From Chlorobium sp. (GTDB lineage Bacteria; Bacteroidota; Chlorobiia; Chlorobiales; Chlorobiaceae), in contig JANQMO010000055.1 of assembly GCA_028280025.1 (NCBI GenBank), positions 52,930-116,929 of the forward strand: DNA of 64,000 nucleotides. Reading direction: 5' to 3'. Both the position numbers and the translations under genes were made by a program. Below are positions 34,156 to 43,326 of the stretch, piece by piece. A model generated the notes under the pieces. It was not told the DNA's origin and did not search any database. It saw nothing but the letters and a program-made list of their open reading frames with translations. The first letter of the stretch is position 1. Each line of letters starts with the position of its first letter.

Positions 34156-35130
34156 TCACGCCTTGTCGTTCGAGCCGAGGACGTTGAGGATCTTGTGCTT
34201 GTAGAGCTCCTTGAGTGACTCTCTGGCTGGGCCGAGGTATTTTCTCGGGTCGAATTCTTCAGGTTTTTCAGCAAGCACTTTACGGATTGCCGCAGTCATT
34301 GCCAGCCTGCCGTCCGAGTCGATGTTGATTTTGCAGACGGCTGATTGTGCTGCTTTACGCAACTGGTCCTCGCCGATGCCTATGGCATCCTTGAGTTTTC
34401 CCCCGTATGCGTTTATTGTGGCTACCAGATTCTGGGGTACCGACGAAGAACCATGCAGGACTATAGGGAAACCAGGTATACGCTGTTCAATTTCAGCAAG
34501 GATATCGAGCCGGATTTTCGGGTCTTCACCCGGTTTGAACTTATAAGCACCATGTGATGTTCCGATAGCAATCGCAAGACTGTCTACACCGGTTTTGGTC
34601 ACGAAATCCTCAACCTCTTCCGGCTGAGTGTATGTATGTGTTTCGGATGCGACTTCGTCTTCGACACCCGCGAGCACACCCAGTTCGCCTTCAACCGTAA
34701 CGTCATGCTGATGAGCGTATTCGACAACCTGCCGTGTCAATGCCACGTTGTCATCGTAGCTGAGGTGTGAGCCGTCGATCATAACCGATGAAAAACCGGT
34801 GTCGATACAGTCCTTACAGGTTTCGAATGTGTCTCCGTGGTCGAGATGCAGAACGATAGGGATGGATCTGCCAAGTTCTTCAGCGTATTCGACAGCGCCT
34901 CTTGCGAGATGCCGGAGCAGTGTCTGGTTTGCATATTTACGTGCACCTTTGGACACCTGGAGTATAACAGGTGACCCGGTTTCAACACAGGCCATGACGA
35001 TTGCCTGCAGCTGTTCGAGATTATTGAAGTTGTAGGCAGGAATAGCGTAGCCGCCTTTTACGGCTTCGGCAAAAAGGTCTCTGCTGTTGACAAGGCCGAG
35101 TTCTTTATAGCTGATGGGTTGATTCTGCAT
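34156..35130 (-). CDS. fba: Class II fructose-bisphosphate aldolase
   Basis: 324-residue zinc aldolase of glycolysis/gluconeogenesis. It has the zinc-ligand motif VLHLDHGDTFETCKDCIDTG, SLAIAIGTSHGAYKF and the phosphate-binding VLHGSSSVPQNLV; the signature GVEDEVASETHTYTQPEEVE is typical of the class IIB form. The start MQNQPISYKELG has an AGGAG ribosome site at a good distance; an open frame upstream to 35229 is not used. A divergent promoter region lies between it and the Tsp-like protease gene. The enzyme would connect carbon from the reductive TCA cycle to sugars. Confidence 0.95.
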   Translation of the reverse strand: MQNQPISYKELGLVNSRDLFAEAVKGGYAIPAYNFNNLEQLQAIVMACVETGSPVILQVSKGARKYANQTLLRHLARGAVEYAEELGRSIPIVLHLDHGDTFETCKDCIDTGFSSVMIDGSHLSYDDNVALTRQVVEYAHQHDVTVEGELGVLAGVEDEVASETHTYTQPEEVEDFVTKTGVDSLAIAIGTSHGAYKFKPGEDPKIRLDILAEIEQRIPGFPIVLHGSSSVPQNLVATINAYGGKLKDAIGIGEDQLRKAAQSAVCKINIDSDGRLAMTAAIRKVLAEKPEEFDPRKYLGPARESLKELYKHKILNVLGSNDKA

Positions 35131-35205
35131 CAGGACGTCTCCTGTGGTTGGATTAAGTGTTTGGATCGCTGAAAAAAGTGATGTAACCGGGATAATGTGG
35201 CCATA

Positions 35206-35233
35206 AATATAATATATTTGGTATCTCATTCAA
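35206..35233 (-). promoter_or_regulatory. Putative fba promoter
   Basis: On the minus strand TTGAAT (35233-35228) and TATATT (35211-35206) are spaced by 16 bases, about 75 bases ahead of the aldolase start. It shares the TTGAAN-N16-TATANT pattern with the promoters proposed for ffh and aclB. Confidence 0.5.
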
Positions 35234-35249
35234 TACGTGTTTCTCTTTA

Positions 35250-37340
35250 ATGACGGGATTGTTTTTCATGTCGCGACGCTTCTATATTTCTCCGGTCAAA
35301 CTTGCTGTTCTGCTGCTTGTTTCTCTTTGCTTCATTCCCGAAGCTCATAAGAAAACAGCTGTCGCGGCCAAGGCCGATACATTGTTTACTCCTACTTCTG
35401 TCCAGGAAGAAGCCGAGCGGTATCTTGGCCGTTACCTCATGCAGTATCATTTCCGGAAGGTTGCCGTCAATGATTCTCTCTCGCAGGAAGTTCTCAAGAG
35501 GCTCCTGGACCAACTCGATGAAAACCGGACATACTTTGTCGGTTCGCAGGTCGATGCATTCAGGTTGGCATATGGAAAAGCTATCGACAACGAGTTCCTG
35601 GAAGGAAAGGCAGACGCCGGCTTCAAAGTTTATTCCGGTTTTCTGCAGCAGGCTGAAAAGAAAATGCGCTTTATGATCGACCTTCTCGATACAGCGACAT
35701 TCAATTTCAACCTGAACGAAACCTATGACCTCAAACGGAAGGACGCCCCATGGCCCATGAGCGACAGTGAACTGCGGGACCGCTGGCGGAAAGAGGCCAA
35801 GTACCAGCTTCTCAATCTCAGGCATTCCGGTGAGGAGCCGGATGAAAGTCCTCGGGAAGTCCTCATGAAACGGTACAAAAACCGTCTCACGTTGCTCGAG
35901 CAGCAAAGCCCTGAAGACGCATTTCGAGCTTATAATTATGCGTTGACGACATCATTCGACCCTCATACAGCTTATTTTTCTCCACTGGATTACGAGAACT
36001 TCCAGATTGACATGAGCCGTTCGCTGGAAGGTATCGGTGCCAAGCTGCAGTCCGAGAACGAATACACTGTGGTGAACGAGGTTATTCCAGGCGGACCGGC
36101 GTTCAGGAGTGAACTGCTGAAAAAAGGGGACCGGATCATCGGGGTCGGACAAAACCGGATCGGTGAAATCGTCGATATTGTAGGGTGGAGGATCAATGAC
36201 GTTGTCAAGCTCATAAGGGGGAAGAAAGGTTCGATTGTCCGTCTGAAAATTCTTCCTGTAAGCCAGGGTAATAAAGGCCCTTCCAAGATCATCGAGATTG
36301 TAAGGGATGAAGTCAAGCTGGAAGAACAGTCGGCCAGGAAAGAGATCATTCGCGTCAACGGCAGAAAAATCGGTGTCATTACGGTTCCTGCGTTCTACCT
36401 CGATTTCGAGGGACAGAAACGGAAGAAACCCAACTACAAGAGCACCAGCAGGGATGTCAGAAAAATACTTGATGAACTGAAAAAAGAAGAGGTTGACGGT
36501 GTTGTACTCGATCTGAGAAACAATGGCGGAGGAGCCCTTGAGGAAGCTGTAAAGCTGACCGGCCTTTTCATTCCCCAGGGACCTGTCGTTCAGATCAGGA
36601 ATTCGCATGGCGGCGTGTCAGTGCTCAGCGACAATGAAATGGATGTCGATTACAATGGTCCCCTGGCGGTACTGGTCAACCGCTACAGCGCGTCGGCTTC
36701 TGAAATACTGGCAGCGGCAATACAGGATTACGGGAGAGGCATTGTTATAGGCGGCAGGACATTCGGGAAGGGCACGGTGCAGAGCATCCTGAAAATCAAC
36801 AGGCCGTTCAATTTTTTCTACAAGAACAACAACGAGGACCTCGGACAGGTCAAGTTGACCATTGCCAAGTTCTACCGGATATCAGGTGAAAGCACCCAGA
36901 ACCAGGGGGTCACGCCTGATATTGAGCTGCCTTCTTTTATCGACACTGAAACGGTTGGAGAAGATACGTATGCAAGCAGTCTGCAATGGGATAAAATAAG
37001 GGCTGCCGAACATGCTGACGTTTTGTCGTTGACGGCAGGTGATATTGTTCTGCTCAGGGATCGGCACCAGTTGCGTGCCGGTAAGGATTCTCTCTATGCC
37101 CGCTACCAGGCAGACCTGAACCTTCTCAAGAGTTTCAGAAAAAAAGAGACAATTTCTCTTTTTGAGCCCGATTTCAAGGCTGAGATGAAACGGATCGAGG
37201 GGTTCGAGGCGCAATGGAACAAGGAAGACGAACCCGACATTCTTCTGAACCAGACAGCATCGATTGTCGCCGACATGGCCGGCCTCTTCAAAAGCAGACA
37301 GTCACTCGACGCCGGAGCCATGCAGGCGAACGGGAAGTAG
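35250..37340 (+). CDS. Tsp/Prc-like carboxyl-terminal processing protease
   Basis: 696-residue S41 protease of the large Tsp (tail-specific) type. A signal/anchor (VKLAVLLLVSLCFIPEA) is followed by an N-terminal helical domain that includes LLDQLDENRTYFVGSQVDAF, a PDZ domain around residue 260 (IPGGPAFRSELLKKGDRIIG), and the protease core with VVLDLRNNGGGALEEAV, the serine motif RYSASASEILAAAIQDYG and FGKGTVQS. A C-terminal extension (DUF3340-like) completes it. It degrades misfolded or tagged periplasmic proteins. ATG 35268 is an alternative start. Its TAG stop begins the TAGTAAATGGTGAATAGTGA repeat. Confidence 0.94.
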   Translation: MTGLFFMSRRFYISPVKLAVLLLVSLCFIPEAHKKTAVAAKADTLFTPTSVQEEAERYLGRYLMQYHFRKVAVNDSLSQEVLKRLLDQLDENRTYFVGSQVDAFRLAYGKAIDNEFLEGKADAGFKVYSGFLQQAEKKMRFMIDLLDTATFNFNLNETYDLKRKDAPWPMSDSELRDRWRKEAKYQLLNLRHSGEEPDESPREVLMKRYKNRLTLLEQQSPEDAFRAYNYALTTSFDPHTAYFSPLDYENFQIDMSRSLEGIGAKLQSENEYTVVNEVIPGGPAFRSELLKKGDRIIGVGQNRIGEIVDIVGWRINDVVKLIRGKKGSIVRLKILPVSQGNKGPSKIIEIVRDEVKLEEQSARKEIIRVNGRKIGVITVPAFYLDFEGQKRKKPNYKSTSRDVRKILDELKKEEVDGVVLDLRNNGGGALEEAVKLTGLFIPQGPVVQIRNSHGGVSVLSDNEMDVDYNGPLAVLVNRYSASASEILAAAIQDYGRGIVIGGRTFGKGTVQSILKINRPFNFFYKNNNEDLGQVKLTIAKFYRISGESTQNQGVTPDIELPSFIDTETVGEDTYASSLQWDKIRAAEHADVLSLTAGDIVLLRDRHQLRAGKDSLYARYQADLNLLKSFRKKETISLFEPDFKAEMKRIEGFEAQWNKEDEPDILLNQTASIVADMAGLFKSRQSLDAGAMQANGK

Positions 37341-37581
37341 TAAATGGTGAATAGTGACTGGTGGGTGAGATAGTAGGGGCGGGTTTGAAGCCCGCCCGCA
37401 CAGGTCATTGATGGCCGATGTACTTATAGGTCCTATAGGACTCATAGGACCTATATAATGCCTTCCAATGTATACTGCAATTGCAACAACTCAGCAATTC
37501 AACGTGTTTTCCCTAATCCTTTTGTGGACGTATACCTTTTGAATTTTGCCTTCCTCCTATTGCCTATTCACCATTCACGAA
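37341..37581 (+). repeat. Repeat-filled gap between convergent genes
   Basis: No gene. From the protease stop onward the plus strand reads TGGTGAATAGTGA, rich in stop codons. A palindrome GGGCGGG-TTTGAAG-CCCGCCC lies at 37377-37397, and a perfect 11-bp inverted repeat ATAGGTCCTAT / ATAGGACCTAT with a seven-base loop lies at 37426-37454. Near the right end ATTCACCATTCACGAATCACG (37566-37585) runs into the argH stop codon. Confidence 0.8.
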
Positions 37582-38991
37582 TCACGATTTACTATCCCTC
37601 ATCATTTCCTTCGCAACTCTTATCTGTTCGTCGACGGAGTCGAACGAGGTGCCGCCGTGTGACTTTTTTGCATTGACGCTCGCTTCCGGCTTCAAGGCGT
37701 CGTAAATATCGTTTTCGAAGAGGCTGGAAAAACCTTTATAGGTTTCCAGCGGGATCGAAGGCAGCGGGGTTCCGCTGGTAATCGCATGGCTGACGATGGT
37801 TCCCGTGATCCTGTGCGCTTCTCTGAACGGAAGGTCCTTTCTGACCAGGTATTCGGCGATCTCGGTTGCGAGGCTCAGGTCTTCTGCTGTCAGCATGGCA
37901 ACCCGTTCTTCGTTCAGTTTCGTATGCGCAAGCATTTTCGTAAATATCCTTACGCTGGAAGCGGTTGCTTTCGAAGCATCGAACAGCGGAGGCTTGTCTT
38001 CCTGCATGTCACGGTTATACGAGAGGGGCAGTCCCTTCATCATGGTCAGGACGGCAACGAGGTCTCCATAAACCCTTCCGGTTTTACCTCTCACCAGCTC
38101 TGCGATGTCGGCGTTTTTTTTCTGGGGCATGATGGAGGAACCGGTGGAAAAAGTGTCACTTATCTCGAGATAAGTGAACTCGGAACTGCTCCAGAGGATG
38201 ATATCTTCGCAAAAACGCGACAGATGCATCATGATAACCGAGCATGCCGAAAGAAATTCGATGATGATGTCGCGGTCGCTGACGGCATCGATGCTGTTGT
38301 GAAAGAGGGCGCCGAAGTCAAGGAGCTCCATACTTCTTTTTGCGTTCAGGGGCAGGGTGCTGCCGGCAAAAGCTGCAGCGCCAAGCGGTGAGATATCGAC
38401 CCGTTTGTAGAGATCCTGAAGACGTTCGGCATCGCGTCTGAACATGTTGAAATATGCAAGGTAGTAATGACCCGCAGAGACTGGTTGAGCACGCTGCAGA
38501 TGCGTGTAACCGAAAATAATGGTATGGCGGTAGTTCTCTGCTTTCTCTACAAGCAGGTGTTTCAGCGAACCAAGCTCATTTGTCAGTTCGCTGATGACGC
38601 GCTTCAGGTAGAGCCTGGTATCAGTAGCAACCTGGTCGTTTCTGCTCCGGCCCGAATGCATCTTGCCTGCGATAGGACCGATTTTTTCTTTCAGGCGGTT
38701 CTCGATGACCGTATGGATATCTTCTTCTTCCCAGTCGGGCACCAGTGCTCCGGAAGCAATCTCCTGCTCGATATCTTCAAGCCCCTCGACAATCATTCGC
38801 GCTTCTTCAACAGGCAGTATGGCTTCCTCCGCAAGCATTGTTACGTGAGCGATCGAGCCCTTGATGTCTTCCTGGTAGAGAATTTTATCGACATCGACAG
38901 AAGAGGAAAAAAGCAGAGCCTCACGGTCAAAAGGTTCGGAGAATCGGCTTTGCCATAACAGTTCTTTCTTGTTGCCTTTATCTGTGCTCAT
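37582..38991 (-). CDS. argH: Argininosuccinate lyase
   Basis: 469-residue fumarase/aspartase-superfamily enzyme that splits argininosuccinate to arginine and fumarate. Motifs are MHSGRSRNDQVATDTRLYLK, GYTHLQRAQPVSAGHYYLAY and the superfamily signature TGSSIMPQKKNADIAELVRG. It is the last step of arginine synthesis and lies on the same strand as argG but is separated from it by a secreted-protein gene. The stop codon TGA lies within the ATTCAC-type repeat of the adjacent gap. Confidence 0.95.
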   Translation of the reverse strand: MSTDKGNKKELLWQSRFSEPFDREALLFSSSVDVDKILYQEDIKGSIAHVTMLAEEAILPVEEARMIVEGLEDIEQEIASGALVPDWEEEDIHTVIENRLKEKIGPIAGKMHSGRSRNDQVATDTRLYLKRVISELTNELGSLKHLLVEKAENYRHTIIFGYTHLQRAQPVSAGHYYLAYFNMFRRDAERLQDLYKRVDISPLGAAAFAGSTLPLNAKRSMELLDFGALFHNSIDAVSDRDIIIEFLSACSVIMMHLSRFCEDIILWSSSEFTYLEISDTFSTGSSIMPQKKNADIAELVRGKTGRVYGDLVAVLTMMKGLPLSYNRDMQEDKPPLFDASKATASSVRIFTKMLAHTKLNEERVAMLTAEDLSLATEIAEYLVRKDLPFREAHRITGTIVSHAITSGTPLPSIPLETYKGFSSLFENDIYDALKPEASVNAKKSHGGTSFDSVDEQIRVAKEMMRDSKS

Positions 38992-39213
38992 AGGTTTCTT
39001 GATTCAGTGTGGAGATAGAATTCTGTAGCAAAAAGATATAAAAATAATGTTTCCACCCGGAAAGCCGCGTTCTTTGGGTCGGTCTTTTGCTGTAAAGTAC
39101 TTTAATAATCAAAGCAAATGAAGGGATAAAAAAAGCAATAGGAGAGGATGTTCTATCGAATCCCTGGCCGTATGAGGGATGTTGAGGATAGGGAGATGAC
39201 GTGGTCAAAAAAA
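38992..39213. other. Short intergenic region without gene
   Basis: About 220 bp between argH and the terminator of the upstream minus-strand gene. No credible frame; it should contain the argH promoter. Confidence 0.4.
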
Positions 39214-39249
39214 CGAGGCTGTCTCAGCCGGTGCACTGAGACAGCCTCG
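39214..39249 (-). terminator. GAGGCTGTCTCA-type terminator
   Basis: CGAGGCTGTCTCAG - CCGGTGCA - CTGAGACAGCCTCG gives a 14-bp perfect stem; on the minus strand it is followed by a T run (complement of 39207-39213). It ends the secreted-protein gene 25 bases upstream. Twelve bases of the arm recur as the ends of the MITE-like element at 12646-12826. Confidence 0.85.
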
Positions 39250-39273
39250 AGAGCATGAGCTACCGGAGAGAAA

Positions 39274-40230
39274 TTATTTTCTCAGGTAGACAAACGAAGG
39301 ATCGGGCCGGCCGACGAAGCACGAGCGGGTAAAGCCGTATTTCTTGATGATGGCATAGGCTTTTTCCGCCTCTGCTTTCTTGTTGCCGAAATCGAACATC
39401 CAGTGGCTGCCGTCGACGATCTTCCAGCGACCGTTAAACGCTTTTACCTCGATGGTTGCAGGATTGAAGCTGACACAGTCTTCGCCGCTGAGAGCACCCT
39501 TGGGGGCCTTGCCGGATACGAGCATATACTGGAAAGAGGGATCGGGCCGACCGACAAAACAGGACTGGTTCATGCCGTAATGCTTGATGATCTCGAGTGT
39601 CCTGTATGCCTCGTCTTTTTTGCTGCCGAAATCGAACATCCAGTGGTTGCCGTCAACAACCTTCCAGCGCCCGCCGATATTTCTGACAGTTGCGGTTTGC
39701 GGGTTGAAGGACACACAGTCTTCCTGGATAGCGGGTCCGGGCTGCGGTATGGGTATAGGCATGGGCTGTGGCTGTGGAGGAATCGGTATCGGTGTCCCGA
39801 TGAGCATGCGTTTGAACGTGTAGGAAGAATAATAGTTCGAGCGATTGCTGCCGTCAGTAAAGCGCGTGAATGTTTGAGCCTTGATGCGGTTTTTTCCTGC
39901 CGGTTTGACGACGACGAGCGTCTGGCTGAATCCTTTCTCATACATGGCGGTCAGCGCTTTGGCATTTTTCATGAGCTCCAGAGAGACGTTGGGTGCAAAA
40001 AGGAATGCAGGCACTTTTCCCCAGTCGCAATCTTTCGGATGACACTTGCCCCATGCATGGAGCTTGACTTTGCCGCCGTTGTTGTTAATGACAAGTTTCG
40101 TTATTCCACGCGTGTTCGGGTCTGTGTTGAACCATGTTCCGGTGAACTGGTTGACCGAAGCCTGGGCTGAGGTATGAAACAGAAGGAAGAGCACCAGAAG
40201 AAAAGAAAAGGCGGTTAAAGTCTTTTTCAT
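39274..40230 (-). CDS. Secreted protein with duplicated RWK(V/I)VDG domain
   Basis: 318-residue exported protein. A signal peptide (MKKTLTAFSFLLVLFLLFHT) is followed by a lipocalin-like strand region (FTGTWFNTDPNTRGITKLVI), a proline-rich linker (PIPIPPQPQPMPIPIPQ) and two ~70-residue repeats. Each repeat reads EDCVSFNPxT, GRWKxVDGxHWMFDFGxK, then IIKxYGxxxSCFVGRPDPSF, with two cysteines that probably pair. A GGAGG lies seven bases before the ATG. I do not know the function; an adhesive or enzyme-inhibiting secreted module is possible. It interrupts the arginine cluster between argG and argH. Confidence 0.75.
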   Translation of the reverse strand: MKKTLTAFSFLLVLFLLFHTSAQASVNQFTGTWFNTDPNTRGITKLVINNNGGKVKLHAWGKCHPKDCDWGKVPAFLFAPNVSLELMKNAKALTAMYEKGFSQTLVVVKPAGKNRIKAQTFTRFTDGSNRSNYYSSYTFKRMLIGTPIPIPPQPQPMPIPIPQPGPAIQEDCVSFNPQTATVRNIGGRWKVVDGNHWMFDFGSKKDEAYRTLEIIKHYGMNQSCFVGRPDPSFQYMLVSGKAPKGALSGEDCVSFNPATIEVKAFNGRWKIVDGSHWMFDFGNKKAEAEKAYAIIKKYGFTRSCFVGRPDPSFVYLRK

Positions 40231-40330
40231 GTGAAGCCTCCGTGTCTTGGTTGGTAAGTGAGGGCGTATATGATACATATTTTTAAAATTACGCTTCTCA
40301 AACCTGAAAAACAATCTGAAGGGCATAAAA

Positions 40331-40362
40331 AGGCTGCCTCAGCGTTGCTTCCGAGGCAGCCT
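40331..40362. terminator. AGGCTGCCTC hairpin
   Basis: AGGCTGCCTC - 12-base loop - GAGGCAGCCT, flanked by AAAA on one side and followed by CTTATG on the other. Related in sequence to the 39214 terminator. It lies upstream of the secreted-protein gene and downstream of argG. Confidence 0.6.
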
Positions 40363-40370
40363 CTTATGTA

Positions 40371-40388
40371 ATTGGCCGACCGGCCAAT
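40371..40388. repeat. ATTGGCCG-AC-CGGCCAAT palindrome
   Basis: Eight-base perfect arms with a two-base spacer just after the AGGCTGCCTC hairpin. Could be a repressor site or part of a compound terminator. Confidence 0.5.
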
Positions 40389-40613
40389 GCGAAACTGTCG
40401 ACTTTTTTCATTCGTCCCTTGAGTAAAAGTCACCAGTTGACAGTTCACAGTTTACAGTCAGAAATCATGTATGCTTTCTCCCGATCAACAGCTTCCGCCC
40501 TTCCAGGAGCAGGCAAAAGAGCCTGCCCCTGGCACTTGTCACTAATCACCATTCACTATTCACGAATCACTATCCATACAGCCGGAAAGCCATCAGGCTT
40601 TCAGGCTGTAACG
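40389..40613 (-). repeat. Heptamer-type repeats downstream of argG
   Basis: No gene. CAGTTGA-CAGTTCA-CAGTTTA-CAGTC (about 40434-40459) is a degenerate heptamer array, and CACCATTCACTATTCACGAA lies at about 40549-40568. Read on the minus strand, which is the strand of argG, both contain TAA, TAG and TGA. Confidence 0.7.
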
Positions 40614-41825
40614 TCACTTCTTTGCGTTTTTGGCCTGTACCTCGCTGAATGTTTTCAGTCCAAGTCCGTAAAGGTGGATAAATCCTTCTGCGGCTTTATG
40701 GTTGAAAGTGTCGGCTTCGGTATAGGTTGCCAGGTCCTCATCGTAAAGCGACCATGGAGACGTTCTGCCGAGAAGCGTGACGGAGCCCTTGTAAAGCTTG
40801 ACGCGGACAAGACCTGTTACGGTTTTCTGTGTCGCTTCGACAAAACCGTCGAGGGCTTCCCGCATGGGTGAGAACCATGTGCCGTTGTATATGAGGTTGG
40901 CATAATCCTGTCCCACGTTTTTCTTATACTGAAAGACGGTTTTTTCCTGTGTAAGCCTTTCGAGCTCACGATGAGCGAAGTGGAGGATGGTTGCTGCCGG
41001 TGCTTCGTATATTTCCCTCGATTTGATCCCGACGACCCGGTTTTCAATCATGTCGAGGCGACCGATTCCGTGTGCCGAACCGATAGTGTTCAATTCCATG
41101 ACAAGGTCGAGGCCTTCCATTTTTTTACCGTCGAGCGCAACGGGAACGCCCTTTTCGAATTCGATGTCGATGACGGCGGCGTTGCCGGGTGCTTTTTCCG
41201 GGGAAGTGGTTATCTGGTAGGCGTCTTCGGGAGGGGCGACCATGGGATCTTCGAGGACGCCGCATTCGATACTGATACCCCAGATGTTTTCATCGATGGA
41301 GTAGGGACTTTTCTTTGTTGCCGATACCGGGATGTTGTGGCGTTCGGCGTATGCGATCTCGGCTTCACGGGACGTGAACTCCCATTCGCGAAGCGGCGCA
41401 AGCACCCTGAGATGAGGTGCGAGGGAGGCAAATGTCACTTCGAAACGGACTTGGTCGTTGCCCTTGCCGGTACATCCATGGGCCAGCATGGTGCAGTTTT
41501 CCTCAAGTGCCGTATCGACAAGCGTCTTGGCCAGAAGAGGTCTGCCGAGGGCGGTTGCGAGCGGATAGACATCCTCGTAAAGAGCGCCTGCCTTCAGGGC
41601 GGGCCAGATATAATCTTCGACGAATGTTTTTCGGAGATCGAGGAATGAAAAGCTCGATGCACCGGTTGCGACAGCTTTTTCCTCAAGGTTCTCGATCTCT
41701 TTCTGCTGTCCGAGATTTCCCGTGACGGCTACGATATCGGCATCGTATGTATCCTTGAGCCACTTGATCATTACCGATGTATCAAGTCCGCCGGAATAGG
41801 CGATGGCGATTTTTTCCTTTTTCAT
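40614..41825 (-). CDS. argG: Argininosuccinate synthase
   Basis: 403-residue ATP-dependent ligase joining citrulline and aspartate. The PP-loop AIAYSGGLDTSVMIKWL is at the N-terminus, followed by AHGCTGKGNDQVRFEVTF and SPYSIDENIWGISIECG. ATG 41825 is preferred; a TTG at 41837 would overlap the argR stop. It is the last gene of argC-J-B-F-R-G on the minus strand, 12 bases after argR. Confidence 0.96.
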   Translation of the reverse strand: MKKEKIAIAYSGGLDTSVMIKWLKDTYDADIVAVTGNLGQQKEIENLEEKAVATGASSFSFLDLRKTFVEDYIWPALKAGALYEDVYPLATALGRPLLAKTLVDTALEENCTMLAHGCTGKGNDQVRFEVTFASLAPHLRVLAPLREWEFTSREAEIAYAERHNIPVSATKKSPYSIDENIWGISIECGVLEDPMVAPPEDAYQITTSPEKAPGNAAVIDIEFEKGVPVALDGKKMEGLDLVMELNTIGSAHGIGRLDMIENRVVGIKSREIYEAPAATILHFAHRELERLTQEKTVFQYKKNVGQDYANLIYNGTWFSPMREALDGFVEATQKTVTGLVRVKLYKGSVTLLGRTSPWSLYDEDLATYTEADTFNHKAAEGFIHLYGLGLKTFSEVQAKNAKK

Positions 41826-41837
41826 AGTGCGTTTCAA

Positions 41838-42284
41838 TCAGGTTGTTAAAAGATTTGAGTGAATGAACTCGAGTATGCCGCGGATATCCTTGACAGATGC
41901 CGGAATGACAAGAACGGTATCATCGCCTGCAATTGTTCCCAGGATTCTGGAACTTTTGAGATGATCGATAAACGATCCGACGCCATGGGCTCTTCCGGGC
42001 AGGGTTTTTATGACGACAGAGGTTTCGTTGTGCTCGATGCTCTGTATCTCCATTTCGACAAGCCCCTTTATCATCTGTCCGGGATTGTCATCGGGAAATA
42101 CCAGGCGGTAACCGGTGGCTGTTCGTGAACGGATGATGCCGAGTTCCGAGCAATCCCTGGACAAGGTTGCCTGGGCGACCTCGATGCCGGCATTCATAAG
42201 CAGCTGCATGAGCTCATGCTGATTGCCGACTTCGCTCTGCTGGAGGATTTCCTTGATTTTACGGTGCCGTATCTGTTTTCCCAT
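41838..42284 (-). CDS. argR: Arginine repressor
   Basis: 148-residue ArgR/AhrC regulator with an N-terminal winged helix (RHRKIKEILQQ... VAQATLSRDCSELGI) and a C-terminal hexamerisation/arginine domain (GVGSFIDHLKSSRILGTIAG, GDDTVLV). It should repress the cluster when arginine is abundant; likely boxes lie at 42-61 bases past 46600, ahead of argC. The ATG at 42284 has GGAG five bases before it. Nested between argF and argG, which makes the regulation autogenous. Confidence 0.93.
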   Translation of the reverse strand: MGKQIRHRKIKEILQQSEVGNQHELMQLLMNAGIEVAQATLSRDCSELGIIRSRTATGYRLVFPDDNPGQMIKGLVEMEIQSIEHNETSVVIKTLPGRAHGVGSFIDHLKSSRILGTIAGDDTVLVIPASVKDIRGILEFIHSNLLTT

Positions 42285-42297
42285 AAGTCTCCGGGTT

Positions 42298-43290
42298 TCA
42301 GCGGGTGAGTTTGCTTGCAACGTTCCTGAGCCTGTGCGTCAGGTGGAACTTCCTGTACTCTTCGTGATTGAGAAGCTTGACAAGCAGGGCTTTCTGGACA
42401 TGGAGCCGGTTTTCGGCCTCATCGAGAACGATCGACTGCGGCCCGTCCATAACGTCAGCCGTTATTTCCTGGCCGCGGTGGGCAGGCATGCAGTGCATGA
42501 CGACCGCCCCGGGTTTTGCTGATTCGAGAAGCTGCCGGTTGATCTGGTAAGGCTTGAAAATGTCGAGTCTTTTATCGGTTTCCGCTTCCTGACCCATGCT
42601 GGTCCAGACATCTGTATACAGAACGTCGGCATCTTTGGCTGCGGTTACGGGATCGTGCATGATCTCTATGACACTTGCGCTGTTTTTCCCTGCTTCTTCC
42701 AGGATTGAGGGGTCAGGCTGGAATTCCTGCATTTCGGGGCATGCGAGTACAAAGTGAAAGGGAAGTTTTCCCGCCAGTTCGATCCATGAGTTGGCCACGT
42801 TGTTGCCGTCTCCTACAAAGACAACCTTGACACGATCGTGCCATAACCCCTTTTCGTAAAGGGTAAAGGCGTCTGCAAGAATCTGGCAGGGATGCGACAG
42901 ATCGGTCAGGGCGTTGATGACCGGTATGGAGGCATGTTCAGCGAGAGACTCGATGATACTGTGTTCATGAAGGCGTGCGACGACAGCGTTGTTGTAACGC
43001 GAAAGAAGCTGGGCAATGTCTTCTACGGCCTCCCTTGAATTGACGCCGATCGATTTTCCTTCGAGATTCACCGCGTACCCCCCAAGCTCATGAATGCCGA
43101 TTTCGAACGACACGCGTGTTCTGAGAGACGGTTTGTTGAAAATCATGGCTACCGTTTTACCGGCGAGCGGTTTGTAGGCGGCTGCCGAAGCTGTTTCGCG
43201 CCTCTGTTTCTTGATAAAGAGAGAGAAATCGAACAGCTCTATGATTTTTGCGGCGTCGAGTTGCGAAAAGCCGAGAAAGTCTCTTTTCAT
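42298..43290 (-). CDS. argF: Ornithine carbamoyltransferase
   Basis: 330-residue carbamoyltransferase making citrulline. The carbamoyl-phosphate motif FNKPSLRTRVSFEIG (normally STRTR; here SLRTR), HPCQILADAFTLYE, VFVGDGNNVANSW and the ornithine loop VVMHCMPAHRGQEIT are present. The SLRTR/HPCQ variant is common in some phyla and can accompany a changed substrate range, but ornithine is the default. It lies between argB and argR. Confidence 0.93.
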   Translation of the reverse strand: MKRDFLGFSQLDAAKIIELFDFSLFIKKQRRETASAAAYKPLAGKTVAMIFNKPSLRTRVSFEIGIHELGGYAVNLEGKSIGVNSREAVEDIAQLLSRYNNAVVARLHEHSIIESLAEHASIPVINALTDLSHPCQILADAFTLYEKGLWHDRVKVVFVGDGNNVANSWIELAGKLPFHFVLACPEMQEFQPDPSILEEAGKNSASVIEIMHDPVTAAKDADVLYTDVWTSMGQEAETDKRLDIFKPYQINRQLLESAKPGAVVMHCMPAHRGQEITADVMDGPQSIVLDEAENRLHVQKALLVKLLNHEEYRKFHLTHRLRNVASKLTR

Positions 43291-43326
43291 GTTTTGTTTT
43301 CCCAAAAGTTGTTTCCGGTTCTCTGT

